NCBI RefSeq assembly: GCF_000024725.1
Contig: NC_013960.1
Span: 3,644,001 to 3,708,000, forward strand
DNA length: 64,000 bases
Reading direction: 5' to 3'
DNA from: Nitrosococcus halophilus Nc 4
GTDB lineage: Bacteria > Pseudomonadota > Gammaproteobacteria > Nitrosococcales > Nitrosococcaceae
Positions 39,470 to 47,777 of the stretch are shown here, piece after piece. The notes under the pieces are model-generated. The model had not been told where the DNA came from, ran no database searches, and saw only the letters and a list, made by a program, of their open reading frames with translations. Numbering within the stretch: position 1 is the stretch's first letter; the number at the start of each line of letters is the position of its first letter. Both the position numbers and the translations under genes were made by a program.

Positions 39470-40704
39470 TCTTTGCTCATGTCACCATCAGGCAAATAGA
39501 CCTGGTACTCTGCCTCATCCAATGCCTTTTTTATCCGGCAAACATGCTCCATCCCTCGGGTATGAACGATAAATTCGACTTCCGCTAACGGTAAGGATAA
39601 ATTGGTGAATGCCCGTTGATGGCGAATCTCTACAATATTAGCTTCTGCACTGCCCAATAATTGAACCACTTCCCCAAGGGCGCCCGGTTGGTCGGGCACC
39701 GAAACCCGAATCCGGGCTAAACGGCCAGAGCGCACTAGACCCCGCTGGATAATGGAGGAAAGGACAAGCAAATCAATATTGCCACCGGAAAGGATAAGCC
39801 CTACCTGGCGCCCCTTAAATCGATCACGATGATGAACCAGTGCCGCCAATCCTACCGCACCTGCCCCTTCAACCACGGTCTTCTCTATTTCAAGCAACAT
39901 CAGCACTGCCGCTTCTATGGCCTGTTCATCTACTAGCAAAATATCATCCACCCACTCGGTGATAGCGGCGAGGGTTATCTGCCCCGGTTGCTTCACCGCG
40001 ATTCCTTCCGCAATCGTGGTGTGGCCACATTTAACGGGCATTCCCTGGGTGGCTTGAAACATAGAGGGGAAACGTGCCGATTCCACACCCACCACTTCCA
40101 TCTCGGGTTTTAACCCCTTGGCGGCAATGGCCACACCAGAGATTAAGCCCCCTCCTCCCACCGGAACGACCAACGCCTCCAGGTCAGGATAAGAATCAAG
40201 CATTTCCAGGGCGATAGTCCCCTGACCTGCGATAATTTTTTCATCATCGTAAGGATGTACCAGCGTCAAACCCTGTTCCCTCGCTAGCTTCAAGGCATAG
40301 GTACTGGCTTCGCTCAAACCGGAGCCATAGAGGATAACTTCAGCCCCAAAGGCACGGGTGTGTTCCACCTTCACATTAGGCGTAAAACGGGGCATCACAA
40401 TGGTTGCCGGGATGCCTAACCGTTGGGCGTGGTAGGCGACCGCCTGGGCATGATTCCCCGCGGACATGGCGATTACCCCCACTTTGCGCTCTTCGGGGGG
40501 CAATGACAGCAATTTAACCAAGGCTCCCCGTTCCTTAAAGGCGCCTGTAAAGTGAAGATTTTCAAATTTTAGAAATACCTCTGCGCCGGTAATCTCAGAG
40601 AGGGTACGGGAATGGGCACAAGGAGTTACCTCAAGGCTATCGGTGATTAAATCCGCTGCCTCACAGATATCTTGCAGAGTCACTGTCACAGTTGAACTTC
40701 CCAC
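39466..40704 (-). CDS. ilvA: Threonine ammonia-lyase with one ACT domain
   Basis: 412 residues. The PLP-dependent fold (about 1-320) has the PLP lysine K57 in FTGAFKERGALVKL and the phosphate loop VPVGGGGLISG. A single C-terminal ACT domain (about 330-400: RIRVSVPDQPGALGEVV) follows. It deaminates threonine to 2-oxobutanoate, the entry to isoleucine synthesis. This is the shorter form with one ACT domain, so it could also be named tdcB; enterobacterial IlvA has two. The start is GTG 40704, or GTG 40689 with GGGAAG upstream. Confidence 0.9.
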   Translation of the reverse strand: MGSSTVTVTLQDICEAADLITDSLEVTPCAHSRTLSEITGAEVFLKFENLHFTGAFKERGALVKLLSLPPEERKVGVIAMSAGNHAQAVAYHAQRLGIPATIVMPRFTPNVKVEHTRAFGAEVILYGSGLSEASTYALKLAREQGLTLVHPYDDEKIIAGQGTIALEMLDSYPDLEALVVPVGGGGLISGVAIAAKGLKPEMEVVGVESARFPSMFQATQGMPVKCGHTTIAEGIAVKQPGQITLAAITEWVDDILLVDEQAIEAAVLMLLEIEKTVVEGAGAVGLAALVHHRDRFKGRQVGLILSGGNIDLLVLSSIIQRGLVRSGRLARIRVSVPDQPGALGEVVQLLGSAEANIVEIRHQRAFTNLSLPLAEVEFIVHTRGMEHVCRIKKALDEAEYQVYLPDGDMSKD

Positions 40705-40727
40705 AAAATCGACACATCAACTAATCT

Positions 40728-40770
40728 TAGAAACGGCAGCCCGCAGGGGCACATCCAACCACCGTTTCTA
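40728..40770. repeat. 9-bp inverted repeat in the ilvA/ATP-grasp divergent promoter region
   Basis: TAGAAACGG (40728-40736) and CCGTTTCTA (40762-40770) form a perfect inverted repeat with a 25-base spacer, ending 47 bases before the ATG at 40818. A similar CTAATCT-AGAAAC / GTTTCTA pair lies before the gene at 12014. It could be a protein-binding site. Confidence 0.45.
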
Positions 40771-40817
40771 GGATAATATTACGCAACTATCGCTACCCTG
40801 GCTATTAGGATTGACAT

Positions 40818-41756
40818 ATGCCGATTGTAGAAAAAGATCCCTGGCGCGCTCAGTATTTCGAAAACGTTCCCTGCCCCAAAGACTTGTTCATTCCAACCGA
40901 CGATGAGCTGGCATGGCAGCTCTATCCCCAATACCGCTGGATTTATAACAAGATATCGATTTGCGAAAGCCAGGGCTTAGATTATGCCCCCCACGACATC
41001 TTGCCGCCCACCTTTCCGGTGTTTAGCAAGCCGATTTACAACCTCCGCGGCATGGGAAGCGGTAGCAAAATCATTGAGTCTGCCGAACAATACGAGCGGG
41101 AACAGGCGCCAGGACACATGTGGATGCCCCTATTGGAAGGTGAGCATGTGAGCACTGACGTGATAGTGGTGGACGGGGAACCTAAATGGTGGCGTCACAC
41201 CATCGGTAAAGCGCTGGAGGGCGGCATCTTTGATTATTGGACGATCCTTGCCGAGCCCCGCCCCGTCATTGAAGATTATTGTGGACAGTGGCTACGCCAG
41301 CATCTAAAGGATTACACGGGAGCCCTCAACCTGGAAACCATCGGTGGCAAGATCATTGAGGCGCACCTGCGATTTGCCGATCAATGGCCCGATCTCTATG
41401 GCTCAGGTTGGTTGGACGCCCTTGTGGAACTTTATGCCCACCACCGTTGGCACTATCGGGATGAGCAACGCCGCACGGGCTACAGCGTCGTATTGTTTGG
41501 CGCCCATGGACTACACTATCCACACCTCAACCATAAGACTGTGGATGAAGTTTTGACCGAACCCGGGATTTCCAGCCTCCAGATTACCTTCCTGCCGGAT
41601 AAGCCTCCGGAAGTCCACGCCATGCCCCCCGGTGGCTTTCGGTTGGCCATAGTGAACTGCTGGGACCTAGAAGCCGGCCTCGCCGCCCGGGAACGATTGG
41701 CTTTAGCCTTCTGGTCAACCCAAGAGATCCGCGCGGACAGGATAAGTATAGAGTAA
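40818..41756 (+). CDS. ATP-grasp-like protein
   Basis: 312 residues, not close to any named enzyme I know. Segments consistent with an ATP-grasp fold are PVFSKPIYNLRGMGSGSKII (lysine and flexible loop), WMPLLEGEHVSTDVIVVDGE (central strand pair with the conserved Glu) and GALNLETIGGKIIEAHLRF (metal-binding Asn/Glu pair). The N-terminal substrate domain looks short. If active, it would join a carboxylate to an amine using ATP. The stop codon overlaps the start of the CocE-type hydrolase by one base, so the two form an operon. A Ddl-like ligase lies convergently two genes on. Confidence 0.65.
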   Translation: MPIVEKDPWRAQYFENVPCPKDLFIPTDDELAWQLYPQYRWIYNKISICESQGLDYAPHDILPPTFPVFSKPIYNLRGMGSGSKIIESAEQYEREQAPGHMWMPLLEGEHVSTDVIVVDGEPKWWRHTIGKALEGGIFDYWTILAEPRPVIEDYCGQWLRQHLKDYTGALNLETIGGKIIEAHLRFADQWPDLYGSGWLDALVELYAHHRWHYRDEQRRTGYSVVLFGAHGLHYPHLNHKTVDEVLTEPGISSLQITFLPDKPPEVHAMPPGGFRLAIVNCWDLEAGLAARERLALAFWSTQEIRADRISIE

Positions 41757-43792
41757 TGATGAAAGTCGTCACCTCATTCCCCCACCGGGTGCGGGAAATC
41801 GAAAACTGTTGGATCCCCATGTCCGACGGTTGCCGCCTAGCCGCCCGAATCTGGCTACCCGAGAATGCCACCCAATCTCCCGTCCCGGCCATTTTCGAGT
41901 ATATCCCCTATCGTAAACGGGATTTTACCCGCCCCCGCGACGAACCCATGCACTGTTACTTTGCTGGCCACGGTTATGCCGCAGTACGGGTCGATGTTCG
42001 CGGCTCGGGGGACTCAGACGGCCTGTTACTAGACGAGTATCTCCAGCAAGAACAAGATGATGCCATCGAGGTTATCCGCTGGATTGCCTCCCAGCCTTGG
42101 TGTTCCGGTGCCATCGGCATGATGGGCATTTCCTGGGGCGGCTTCAATTCCTTGCAGGTAGCAGCTTTACAGCCCCCGGAGCTGAAGGCGATCATCACCC
42201 TCTGTTCCACCGATGACCGCTATGCCGATGACGCCCACTACATGGGCGGCTGCTTGCTAAACGAAAACCTGACTTGGGGTTCAGTGCTATTGACTTTTAA
42301 TGCTTACCCCCCGGATCCTGAACTGGTGGGGGAGCGCTGGCGCGAAATGTGGATGGAACGGCTACACCATGCCGTTTTATTCCCCGAAGTTTGGCTACGC
42401 CACCCACGACGGGACAGGTACTGGCAACACGGCTCGGTATGCGAGGACTATAGCCGTATCCGCTGCCCCGTATATGCCATTGGCGGCTGGGCCGATGCCT
42501 ATTCCAATGCCATCCCCCGGCTATTAAAAGGGTTGTCAGTGCCCCGTAAGGGATTGATCGGCCCCTGGACCCACACTTTCCCCCATGAGGGCACCCCTGG
42601 ACCCACTATTGGCTTCTTACAGGAAGCCCTACGCTGGTGGGATCACTGGCTCAAAGGGATTGATCGAGGAATCATGGAGGAACCCCTATACCGGGTATGG
42701 ATGCAAGAAAGCCTGCCCCCCCAACCCTTTTATGAAGAACGTCCCGGTCGTTGGGTGGCGGAACAGCACTGGCCTTCTCCACGGATTACACCCTTGCGGC
42801 TGATATTGAACCCCAATCGTCTAGAGCGGGAGGCAACCGCCGAAACAAAACTGATGTTCCAGTCTCCTCAGACCACCGGCCTCACTGCCGGCGACTGGTG
42901 CGGCTTTGGCGCGGATGGGGAAATGCCCATCGACCAACGTGAAGATGATGGTAAATCCCTGACCTTTGATTCTGCCCCTCTGGACCAGCGCCTGGAAATT
43001 CTGGGAGCTCCCCTAGTCGCCTTGGAGCTTGCCCTAGATCAACCCGGCGCCCTCATCGCCGTACGCCTGAATGATGTCGCTCCCGATGGTGCTTCAACCC
43101 GAGTGACTTATGGTCTGCTCAATCTCACCCATCGCCACAGCCATGAGTCTCCTGAACCTTTAAAACCAGGCAAACGCTATACCGTCCAAGTCCAACTCAA
43201 TGACATCGCCCATGCTTTCCCTCCAGGTCATACCCTCCGGTTGGCGGTCTCTACCAGCTATTGGCCGGTGGCATGGCCCTCTCCGGAGCCGGTTCATCTG
43301 ACCCTATTCACGGGTAATAGTCACCTAGACCTACCGGTGCGCCCCCCCGACCCCCAAGACCCATCGCTGCGCCCTTTTGAAAAACCAGAAAAGGCGCCTG
43401 CCCCCGCGCACCTCACCTTGCGGCCGGCAAAATTTCAACGCACTATTGAGCGGGATCTTTCCACCAATGAAACCTTGTATACCATTTTCAGTGACGGCGG
43501 TGATTTCGATGGGGCGGCAGTCGCCCACCTCCACGCCATTGACTTAGACCTTGGCCATACGATCCTAAAACGTTTTCGCATCGGCGAGACCGATCCCCTA
43601 TCAGCCCGTGCGGAAAACGAGCAAAATGCCTTACTCCGCCGCGGTGACTGGGAAATCCGCATTAAAGCCCGAACCTGCCTGTCCTCAGACCAAGATAGCT
43701 TTCACCTCTACGCGGACCTGGAGGCCTATGAAGGGAAAACATTGGTTTTCTCTCGCCGCTGGGAGGAGACCATCCCCCGGGATCGGGTTTAA
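41756..43792 (+). CDS. CocE/NonD-family (S15-like) hydrolase
   Basis: 678 residues. The alpha/beta hydrolase domain (about 10-330) has its nucleophile S126 in GMMGISWGGFNSLQ, and the acid/base residues probably lie in GGWADAYSNA and GPWTHTFPHEG. The C-terminal beta-sandwich of the X-Pro dipeptidyl-peptidase type (about 345-560) includes LEILGAPLVALELALDQP and FPPGHTLRLAVSTSYWPVAW. An extra C-terminal region (about 570-678) is not typical. It hydrolyses an ester, acyl or peptide bond of unknown substrate in the cytoplasm; no signal peptide is seen. It is coupled to the upstream ATP-grasp-like gene. Confidence 0.9.
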   Translation: MMKVVTSFPHRVREIENCWIPMSDGCRLAARIWLPENATQSPVPAIFEYIPYRKRDFTRPRDEPMHCYFAGHGYAAVRVDVRGSGDSDGLLLDEYLQQEQDDAIEVIRWIASQPWCSGAIGMMGISWGGFNSLQVAALQPPELKAIITLCSTDDRYADDAHYMGGCLLNENLTWGSVLLTFNAYPPDPELVGERWREMWMERLHHAVLFPEVWLRHPRRDRYWQHGSVCEDYSRIRCPVYAIGGWADAYSNAIPRLLKGLSVPRKGLIGPWTHTFPHEGTPGPTIGFLQEALRWWDHWLKGIDRGIMEEPLYRVWMQESLPPQPFYEERPGRWVAEQHWPSPRITPLRLILNPNRLEREATAETKLMFQSPQTTGLTAGDWCGFGADGEMPIDQREDDGKSLTFDSAPLDQRLEILGAPLVALELALDQPGALIAVRLNDVAPDGASTRVTYGLLNLTHRHSHESPEPLKPGKRYTVQVQLNDIAHAFPPGHTLRLAVSTSYWPVAWPSPEPVHLTLFTGNSHLDLPVRPPDPQDPSLRPFEKPEKAPAPAHLTLRPAKFQRTIERDLSTNETLYTIFSDGGDFDGAAVAHLHAIDLDLGHTILKRFRIGETDPLSARAENEQNALLRRGDWEIRIKARTCLSSDQDSFHLYADLEAYEGKTLVFSRRWEETIPRDRV

Positions 43793-43833
43793 GCTAAGGA
43801 TTACTCCCTAGCTGGTTTGGTAGATACCTGCCT

Positions 43834-44886
43834 TTATCTATATCGAACTTGGGCAGCATGGAGGATTCTTTCCAATAGCTCGGCATAATGGTATCCGGCA
43901 AATCCCGCCATCAAATTCAACTTGCCATCCCAACACCAAGCAGGATTAGGATTGACCTCTAACAATTTAATTTCACCCTGGGCATCGGTGCGGAAGTCGA
44001 ACCGGGCATAATCCCGGCAACCCAACCGTTCGAATAAGAACAGGCAATAATCCACCAAACGCTGGCGCAGATCCTCCTTCAGGGAGGCCTCACAATATTT
44101 AATATCGGTCCAGTAAGGTGATTGAGGATCGATTTTAGAAGCATAGGCCAGGATGGGGGGTAAACGACTGGCCACCAGCTTACTATAGTCCACCGCTAGG
44201 ATAGGCAATATCATAAAACCAGAGGCTGGATTACCCAGTACGCCAACGCTATATTCCTCGCCGGGTAAAAATTCTTGGATCAGCAAATCCCAGTTCGGGA
44301 ATTCCATAGCGAGCTTATTGAGATAGGCGCGGGCTTGCTGTTCGTCGTGGACCAGGGAGTCTTTGGTGATCCCCAAACTGCCATCTGCCCGGTTAGGTTT
44401 GATTAAAACAGGAAAATTTTGGGATACTGCCCCATGGCGGTCATTGCCGCGAACAAAGGTTTCGGCAGGCACAGGAATGCCATGGGTCCTCGCCACCGAC
44501 CGCACTAAGGACTTGTCATAGCACATCCCCAGACAAGTGGGCCCTGCACCGCTATAGGGGATTCCAAGCATTTCCAGCAGTGCCGGGATATGGAGTTCCT
44601 GACGAGCTTGGTTTTTATAGCCCGTATCACAAAAATTGAGGACAAAGTCCGGAGGATCGGCGGTGAGATTGGCGATCAGCGTCGAATGGTTATCCAAATA
44701 AGTAAAGCGGTAATCCTGCAACTCTCCCAAGGCCTCTTTAACTCTGTCAACCGCTTCTATATCCTCGGCACTAAAGCGGCCGCCGATTTTGGATTCATCC
44801 GGCAAGCGCGGATCACCTAAAATGACTGTGATATGGGGGAAAATCAGCTCCCTAGGGGGGCAAAAATCATCCCTAACTGCAGGCAT
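43834..44886 (-). CDS. D-alanine-D-alanine-ligase-like ATP-grasp protein
   Basis: 350 residues. The Ddl-type layout is clear: IPYSGAGPTCLGMCYDKSLV with the ATP-grasp entry, FPVLIKPNRADGSLGITKDS (lysine and flexible loop), LLIQEFLPGEEYSVGVLG and the metal-binding end ARFDFRTDAQGEIKLLEVNPNP. It differs from true Ddl at the substrate loops and does not lie with cell-wall genes, so I would not call it ddl. It probably ligates an amino acid to another acid or amine. It is convergent with the ATP-grasp/CocE operon, 41 bases apart. Confidence 0.82.
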   Translation of the reverse strand: MPAVRDDFCPPRELIFPHITVILGDPRLPDESKIGGRFSAEDIEAVDRVKEALGELQDYRFTYLDNHSTLIANLTADPPDFVLNFCDTGYKNQARQELHIPALLEMLGIPYSGAGPTCLGMCYDKSLVRSVARTHGIPVPAETFVRGNDRHGAVSQNFPVLIKPNRADGSLGITKDSLVHDEQQARAYLNKLAMEFPNWDLLIQEFLPGEEYSVGVLGNPASGFMILPILAVDYSKLVASRLPPILAYASKIDPQSPYWTDIKYCEASLKEDLRQRLVDYCLFLFERLGCRDYARFDFRTDAQGEIKLLEVNPNPAWCWDGKLNLMAGFAGYHYAELLERILHAAQVRYR

Positions 44887-45003
44887 GCGAGTTCCTTAAA
44901 ATATTTAACTGCGTAACCCTAGCCATTTCTTGGATTATTACGGCAGGTAAACCTAGTTTAGCAACAAAATCTACTCATTATTATCTCTCAAGGTCTTCCC
45001 ATC

Positions 45004-45648
45004 ATGGTTAAGCAAGCCCGTGTAATAGGAAATGTCATTTTCCTAGGTGCAATATGCAGTAGCCTATTATGGCTTCGGTGGGGAGATATTCCTGCCCATC
45101 TTGATGCCCTTGTCCTCGGTATTTTGGGAGGTGCTGTCCACGGAGGGCTCTATTGGCGGCGTTTGTCCCATCGCATCACACGCCAAGACCGGCGCTTTGG
45201 GCGAAATCGGATTTTTGTCCATTATTTATCTTTATTTGAGTTGCTATTAGCTGCTGCCACTTGGAGTCTTTATCTTCTTATTGCCTTGGCTCTTTTAGTA
45301 TTGGCAGGCTTTCTCTTGGATCTCTTTTCCGGACACTGGTGGAGTATTTTAATGGGGAGTTTCGGCACCACGGCAACCCTGGTCTTGGGGGGCAATATTA
45401 TTCGCTATGAGCGCCATTATGGAACGCTTTATTACCAATACGATAGTCGCTCTTGGCTTGGAGGAGAAGGGCTGCTCTATCAGCGGGGAAAGACGGTCCA
45501 GCCCCTCACCCCCAAAGGCAAAATCATGATCAATGGGGAGTTATGGAATGCGATCTCTCTAGGTGGCGAAAACATCGAAGTCGGAGCGTATGTGGAAGTG
45601 ATTTCCCGGGAGGGACTCACCCTCTATGTGGATAGTCTCCCTCAATAG
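45004..45648 (+). CDS. NfeD-like membrane protein
   Basis: 214 residues with membrane helices at about 8-24, 31-50 and two in 72-135. A C-terminal OB-fold-like segment (about 155-212) reads GKIMINGELWNAISLGGENI and then VGAYVEVISREGLTLYVDSL, the pattern of NfeD C-terminal domains. NfeD proteins usually work with stomatin-like partners in membrane-quality control, but no stomatin gene is adjacent. The N-terminal half is not typical of NfeD, so the assignment rests on the C-terminal domain. Confidence 0.6.
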   Translation: MVKQARVIGNVIFLGAICSSLLWLRWGDIPAHLDALVLGILGGAVHGGLYWRRLSHRITRQDRRFGRNRIFVHYLSLFELLLAAATWSLYLLIALALLVLAGFLLDLFSGHWWSILMGSFGTTATLVLGGNIIRYERHYGTLYYQYDSRSWLGGEGLLYQRGKTVQPLTPKGKIMINGELWNAISLGGENIEVGAYVEVISREGLTLYVDSLPQ

Positions 45649-45655
45649 CCTTCTT

Positions 45656-47689
45656 TCAAGGTTTTCCAGTCAGCAAGCGCCGATCGGCGCGCTGGAGTGC
45701 CTCGGGGGAACCATGCAGGATTAAGGCATCTTCAGCTTCAATACGCATTTCCGGCGTCGGGTTAGCCCTTCTAATCCCCTGGCGACGCACGGCAGTCACG
45801 GTAACCCCGTGGCGACCAAGGGCAAGTTCTTGTAATGTACGCCCTACGGCATAGCCCCCTTTCGGGACCCGAAAGACTTGCAACCGCTCGCGCCGACGGG
45901 GAGATCGGCGGCCATGGAAAAAAGTCCGTAACAAACTATAGCGATCGGCCCGAACCTCGGTGCTACGTCTGAGTACTCTTCTGATCGGAACGCCAAGCAA
46001 CAACAAAATATGAGCGGCTAGGGTCAGACTAGCTTCCAAGGCATCGGGGATCACTTCCGTGGCGCCGGCATTCAAGAGTTCTTCTAAATGGGTATCGTCT
46101 ATAGTTCGCACCAGAATAGAAATATCCGGCCGGGAAGCATGGATATGGCCTAGGGCCTTCAGCGCCGAGCGCGTGTCATTAAAGGTGATGACCACAGCCT
46201 GGGCCCGCTCCAACCCCGCAGCATGCAGTATATGTTCACGAGTCACATCACCATAGCTGACCGGCTCACCTGCCTCAGTAGCAGCCCGTACTCGATAAGG
46301 GTCCAAGTCCACGGCAATATAGGGAAAATTTTCTTCGGCCAGAAATCGCCCAATATTCTGCCCCACACGACCATAACCACAGAGGATAATATGGGACTCT
46401 AAACCCTTCGCCGTTTCCGCCACTTGTTGAGCAATACCGGTGCGAATTCGTTGCAGGCTGCCGGCAAAAAAGTATTCAGCTAACGTCGTATTAAATCGAA
46501 TCAACACCGGCGCCACGGTCATGCTCAACAGCACAGCGCTCAATATCACTTGCCCAACAGCCCCCCCCAACAATCCCATATCCAGCGCTAGAAACAGAAT
46601 GACGAGGCTAAACTCCCCCCCTTGCGCAAGGACGATCCCTACCCGTAATGCCGTACTAGCAGGCAAATGGCTGGCTTTGGCCAGCCCCGCAATCACCCCC
46701 CCCTTTACCACTATCAGGCCGGTAGCCAACAAGACCGCTGCTGGCCAAACCTGAACCAGAACTTTCAGATCCACGAGCATGCCCATGGTAATAAAAAATA
46801 AGCCTAGCAGGACGTCTTGGAAGGGACGAATATCCGCCTCAACTTGGTGTCTGAATTCCGTCTCCCCTAGCACCATTCCCGCCATAAACCCTCCCAGAAT
46901 CAGCGATAGCCCCGCCTTTTGTCCAAACCAGGCTGCCCCCAGGCTCACCAGGAGAATAGCCAACATGAACAACTCCGGGGAATGGAGGGAAGCAATGTGG
47001 CGAAAAAATGGCCGCACGCCCCAACGTCCTAAAAAGAGCAGAATAAAAAACACCCCGGCTCCCTGGGTCAAGACTGCTACCATGTCCGAAAAACGCAGCC
47101 AGGGGGTTCCTTCCGCCAATACCGGCAAAATCAATAACAGGACGATTGTGGCCAGATCTTGAAACAACAGAATACCCACTGCGGTATGGCCCAGCCGAGT
47201 GTGAATTTCCGTTTGCTCAACCAATTGCCGGCATACGATAGCTGTCGAGGACATCGCAAGCGCTACTCCCACGGCAAATGCCGCCGCCGGCTGGAGGCCA
47301 AAGAAGCCAGCCGCCCCCCCTATCACCAGGGTCGTCAGCCCCAGTTGCATCCCCCCCAGACCCAACACCGTAGTTTTGTCTGCCAATAAGCGAGGGAGGG
47401 AGAACTCCAGGCCAATAGTGAACATTAAAAAAATCACCCCCAGCTCTCCCAACCGACGAACAGCTTCTAGGTCCTGCACCCACCCCAGCGCATGGGGCCC
47501 CACAATCACCCCCACCAGCAAATAGCCGACAATGGGGGATAAGCGCGCCCGCTGGATCAATCCAACGACCACGAGAGCAGTGCCCAGAAGAATTAAGATA
47601 TTATCGATTAGCAATTGTCTTACCGGTTTGCTCGCTAGAGGTGAGAAGAAACGTGAGCGGCCCAAAGCAATGACAAAATCGCCGTCCAA
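45656..47689 (-). CDS. KefB-type cation:proton antiporter with TrkA domains
   Basis: 677 residues. A CPA2 antiporter domain of about 12 helices (about 25-410) includes LSPIVGYLLVGVIVGPHALG and ALAMSSTAIVCRQL, and an RCK_N domain with the nucleotide site IILCGYGRVGQNIGRFLAEE (about 435-550) follows. An RCK_C domain forms the end (about 590-670). Such proteins exchange K+ or Na+ for H+ across the inner membrane. The KefB/KefC/YbaL type cannot be fixed from motifs alone. The start is TTG 47689, with weak ribosome signals. It is divergent from the EF-G paralogue, and its stop lies seven bases from that of the convergent NfeD-like gene. Confidence 0.93.
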   Translation of the reverse strand: MDGDFVIALGRSRFFSPLASKPVRQLLIDNILILLGTALVVVGLIQRARLSPIVGYLLVGVIVGPHALGWVQDLEAVRRLGELGVIFLMFTIGLEFSLPRLLADKTTVLGLGGMQLGLTTLVIGGAAGFFGLQPAAAFAVGVALAMSSTAIVCRQLVEQTEIHTRLGHTAVGILLFQDLATIVLLLILPVLAEGTPWLRFSDMVAVLTQGAGVFFILLFLGRWGVRPFFRHIASLHSPELFMLAILLVSLGAAWFGQKAGLSLILGGFMAGMVLGETEFRHQVEADIRPFQDVLLGLFFITMGMLVDLKVLVQVWPAAVLLATGLIVVKGGVIAGLAKASHLPASTALRVGIVLAQGGEFSLVILFLALDMGLLGGAVGQVILSAVLLSMTVAPVLIRFNTTLAEYFFAGSLQRIRTGIAQQVAETAKGLESHIILCGYGRVGQNIGRFLAEENFPYIAVDLDPYRVRAATEAGEPVSYGDVTREHILHAAGLERAQAVVITFNDTRSALKALGHIHASRPDISILVRTIDDTHLEELLNAGATEVIPDALEASLTLAAHILLLLGVPIRRVLRRSTEVRADRYSLLRTFFHGRRSPRRRERLQVFRVPKGGYAVGRTLQELALGRHGVTVTAVRRQGIRRANPTPEMRIEAEDALILHGSPEALQRADRRLLTGKP

Positions 47690-47777
47690 CTATTGATTAG
47701 ACAGACGGCCTATGGGTTTATTTCCGTCTTTTTCAACGCATTCTTCCCGTTGTCATTTGTCGGCTATACTTTTAATT

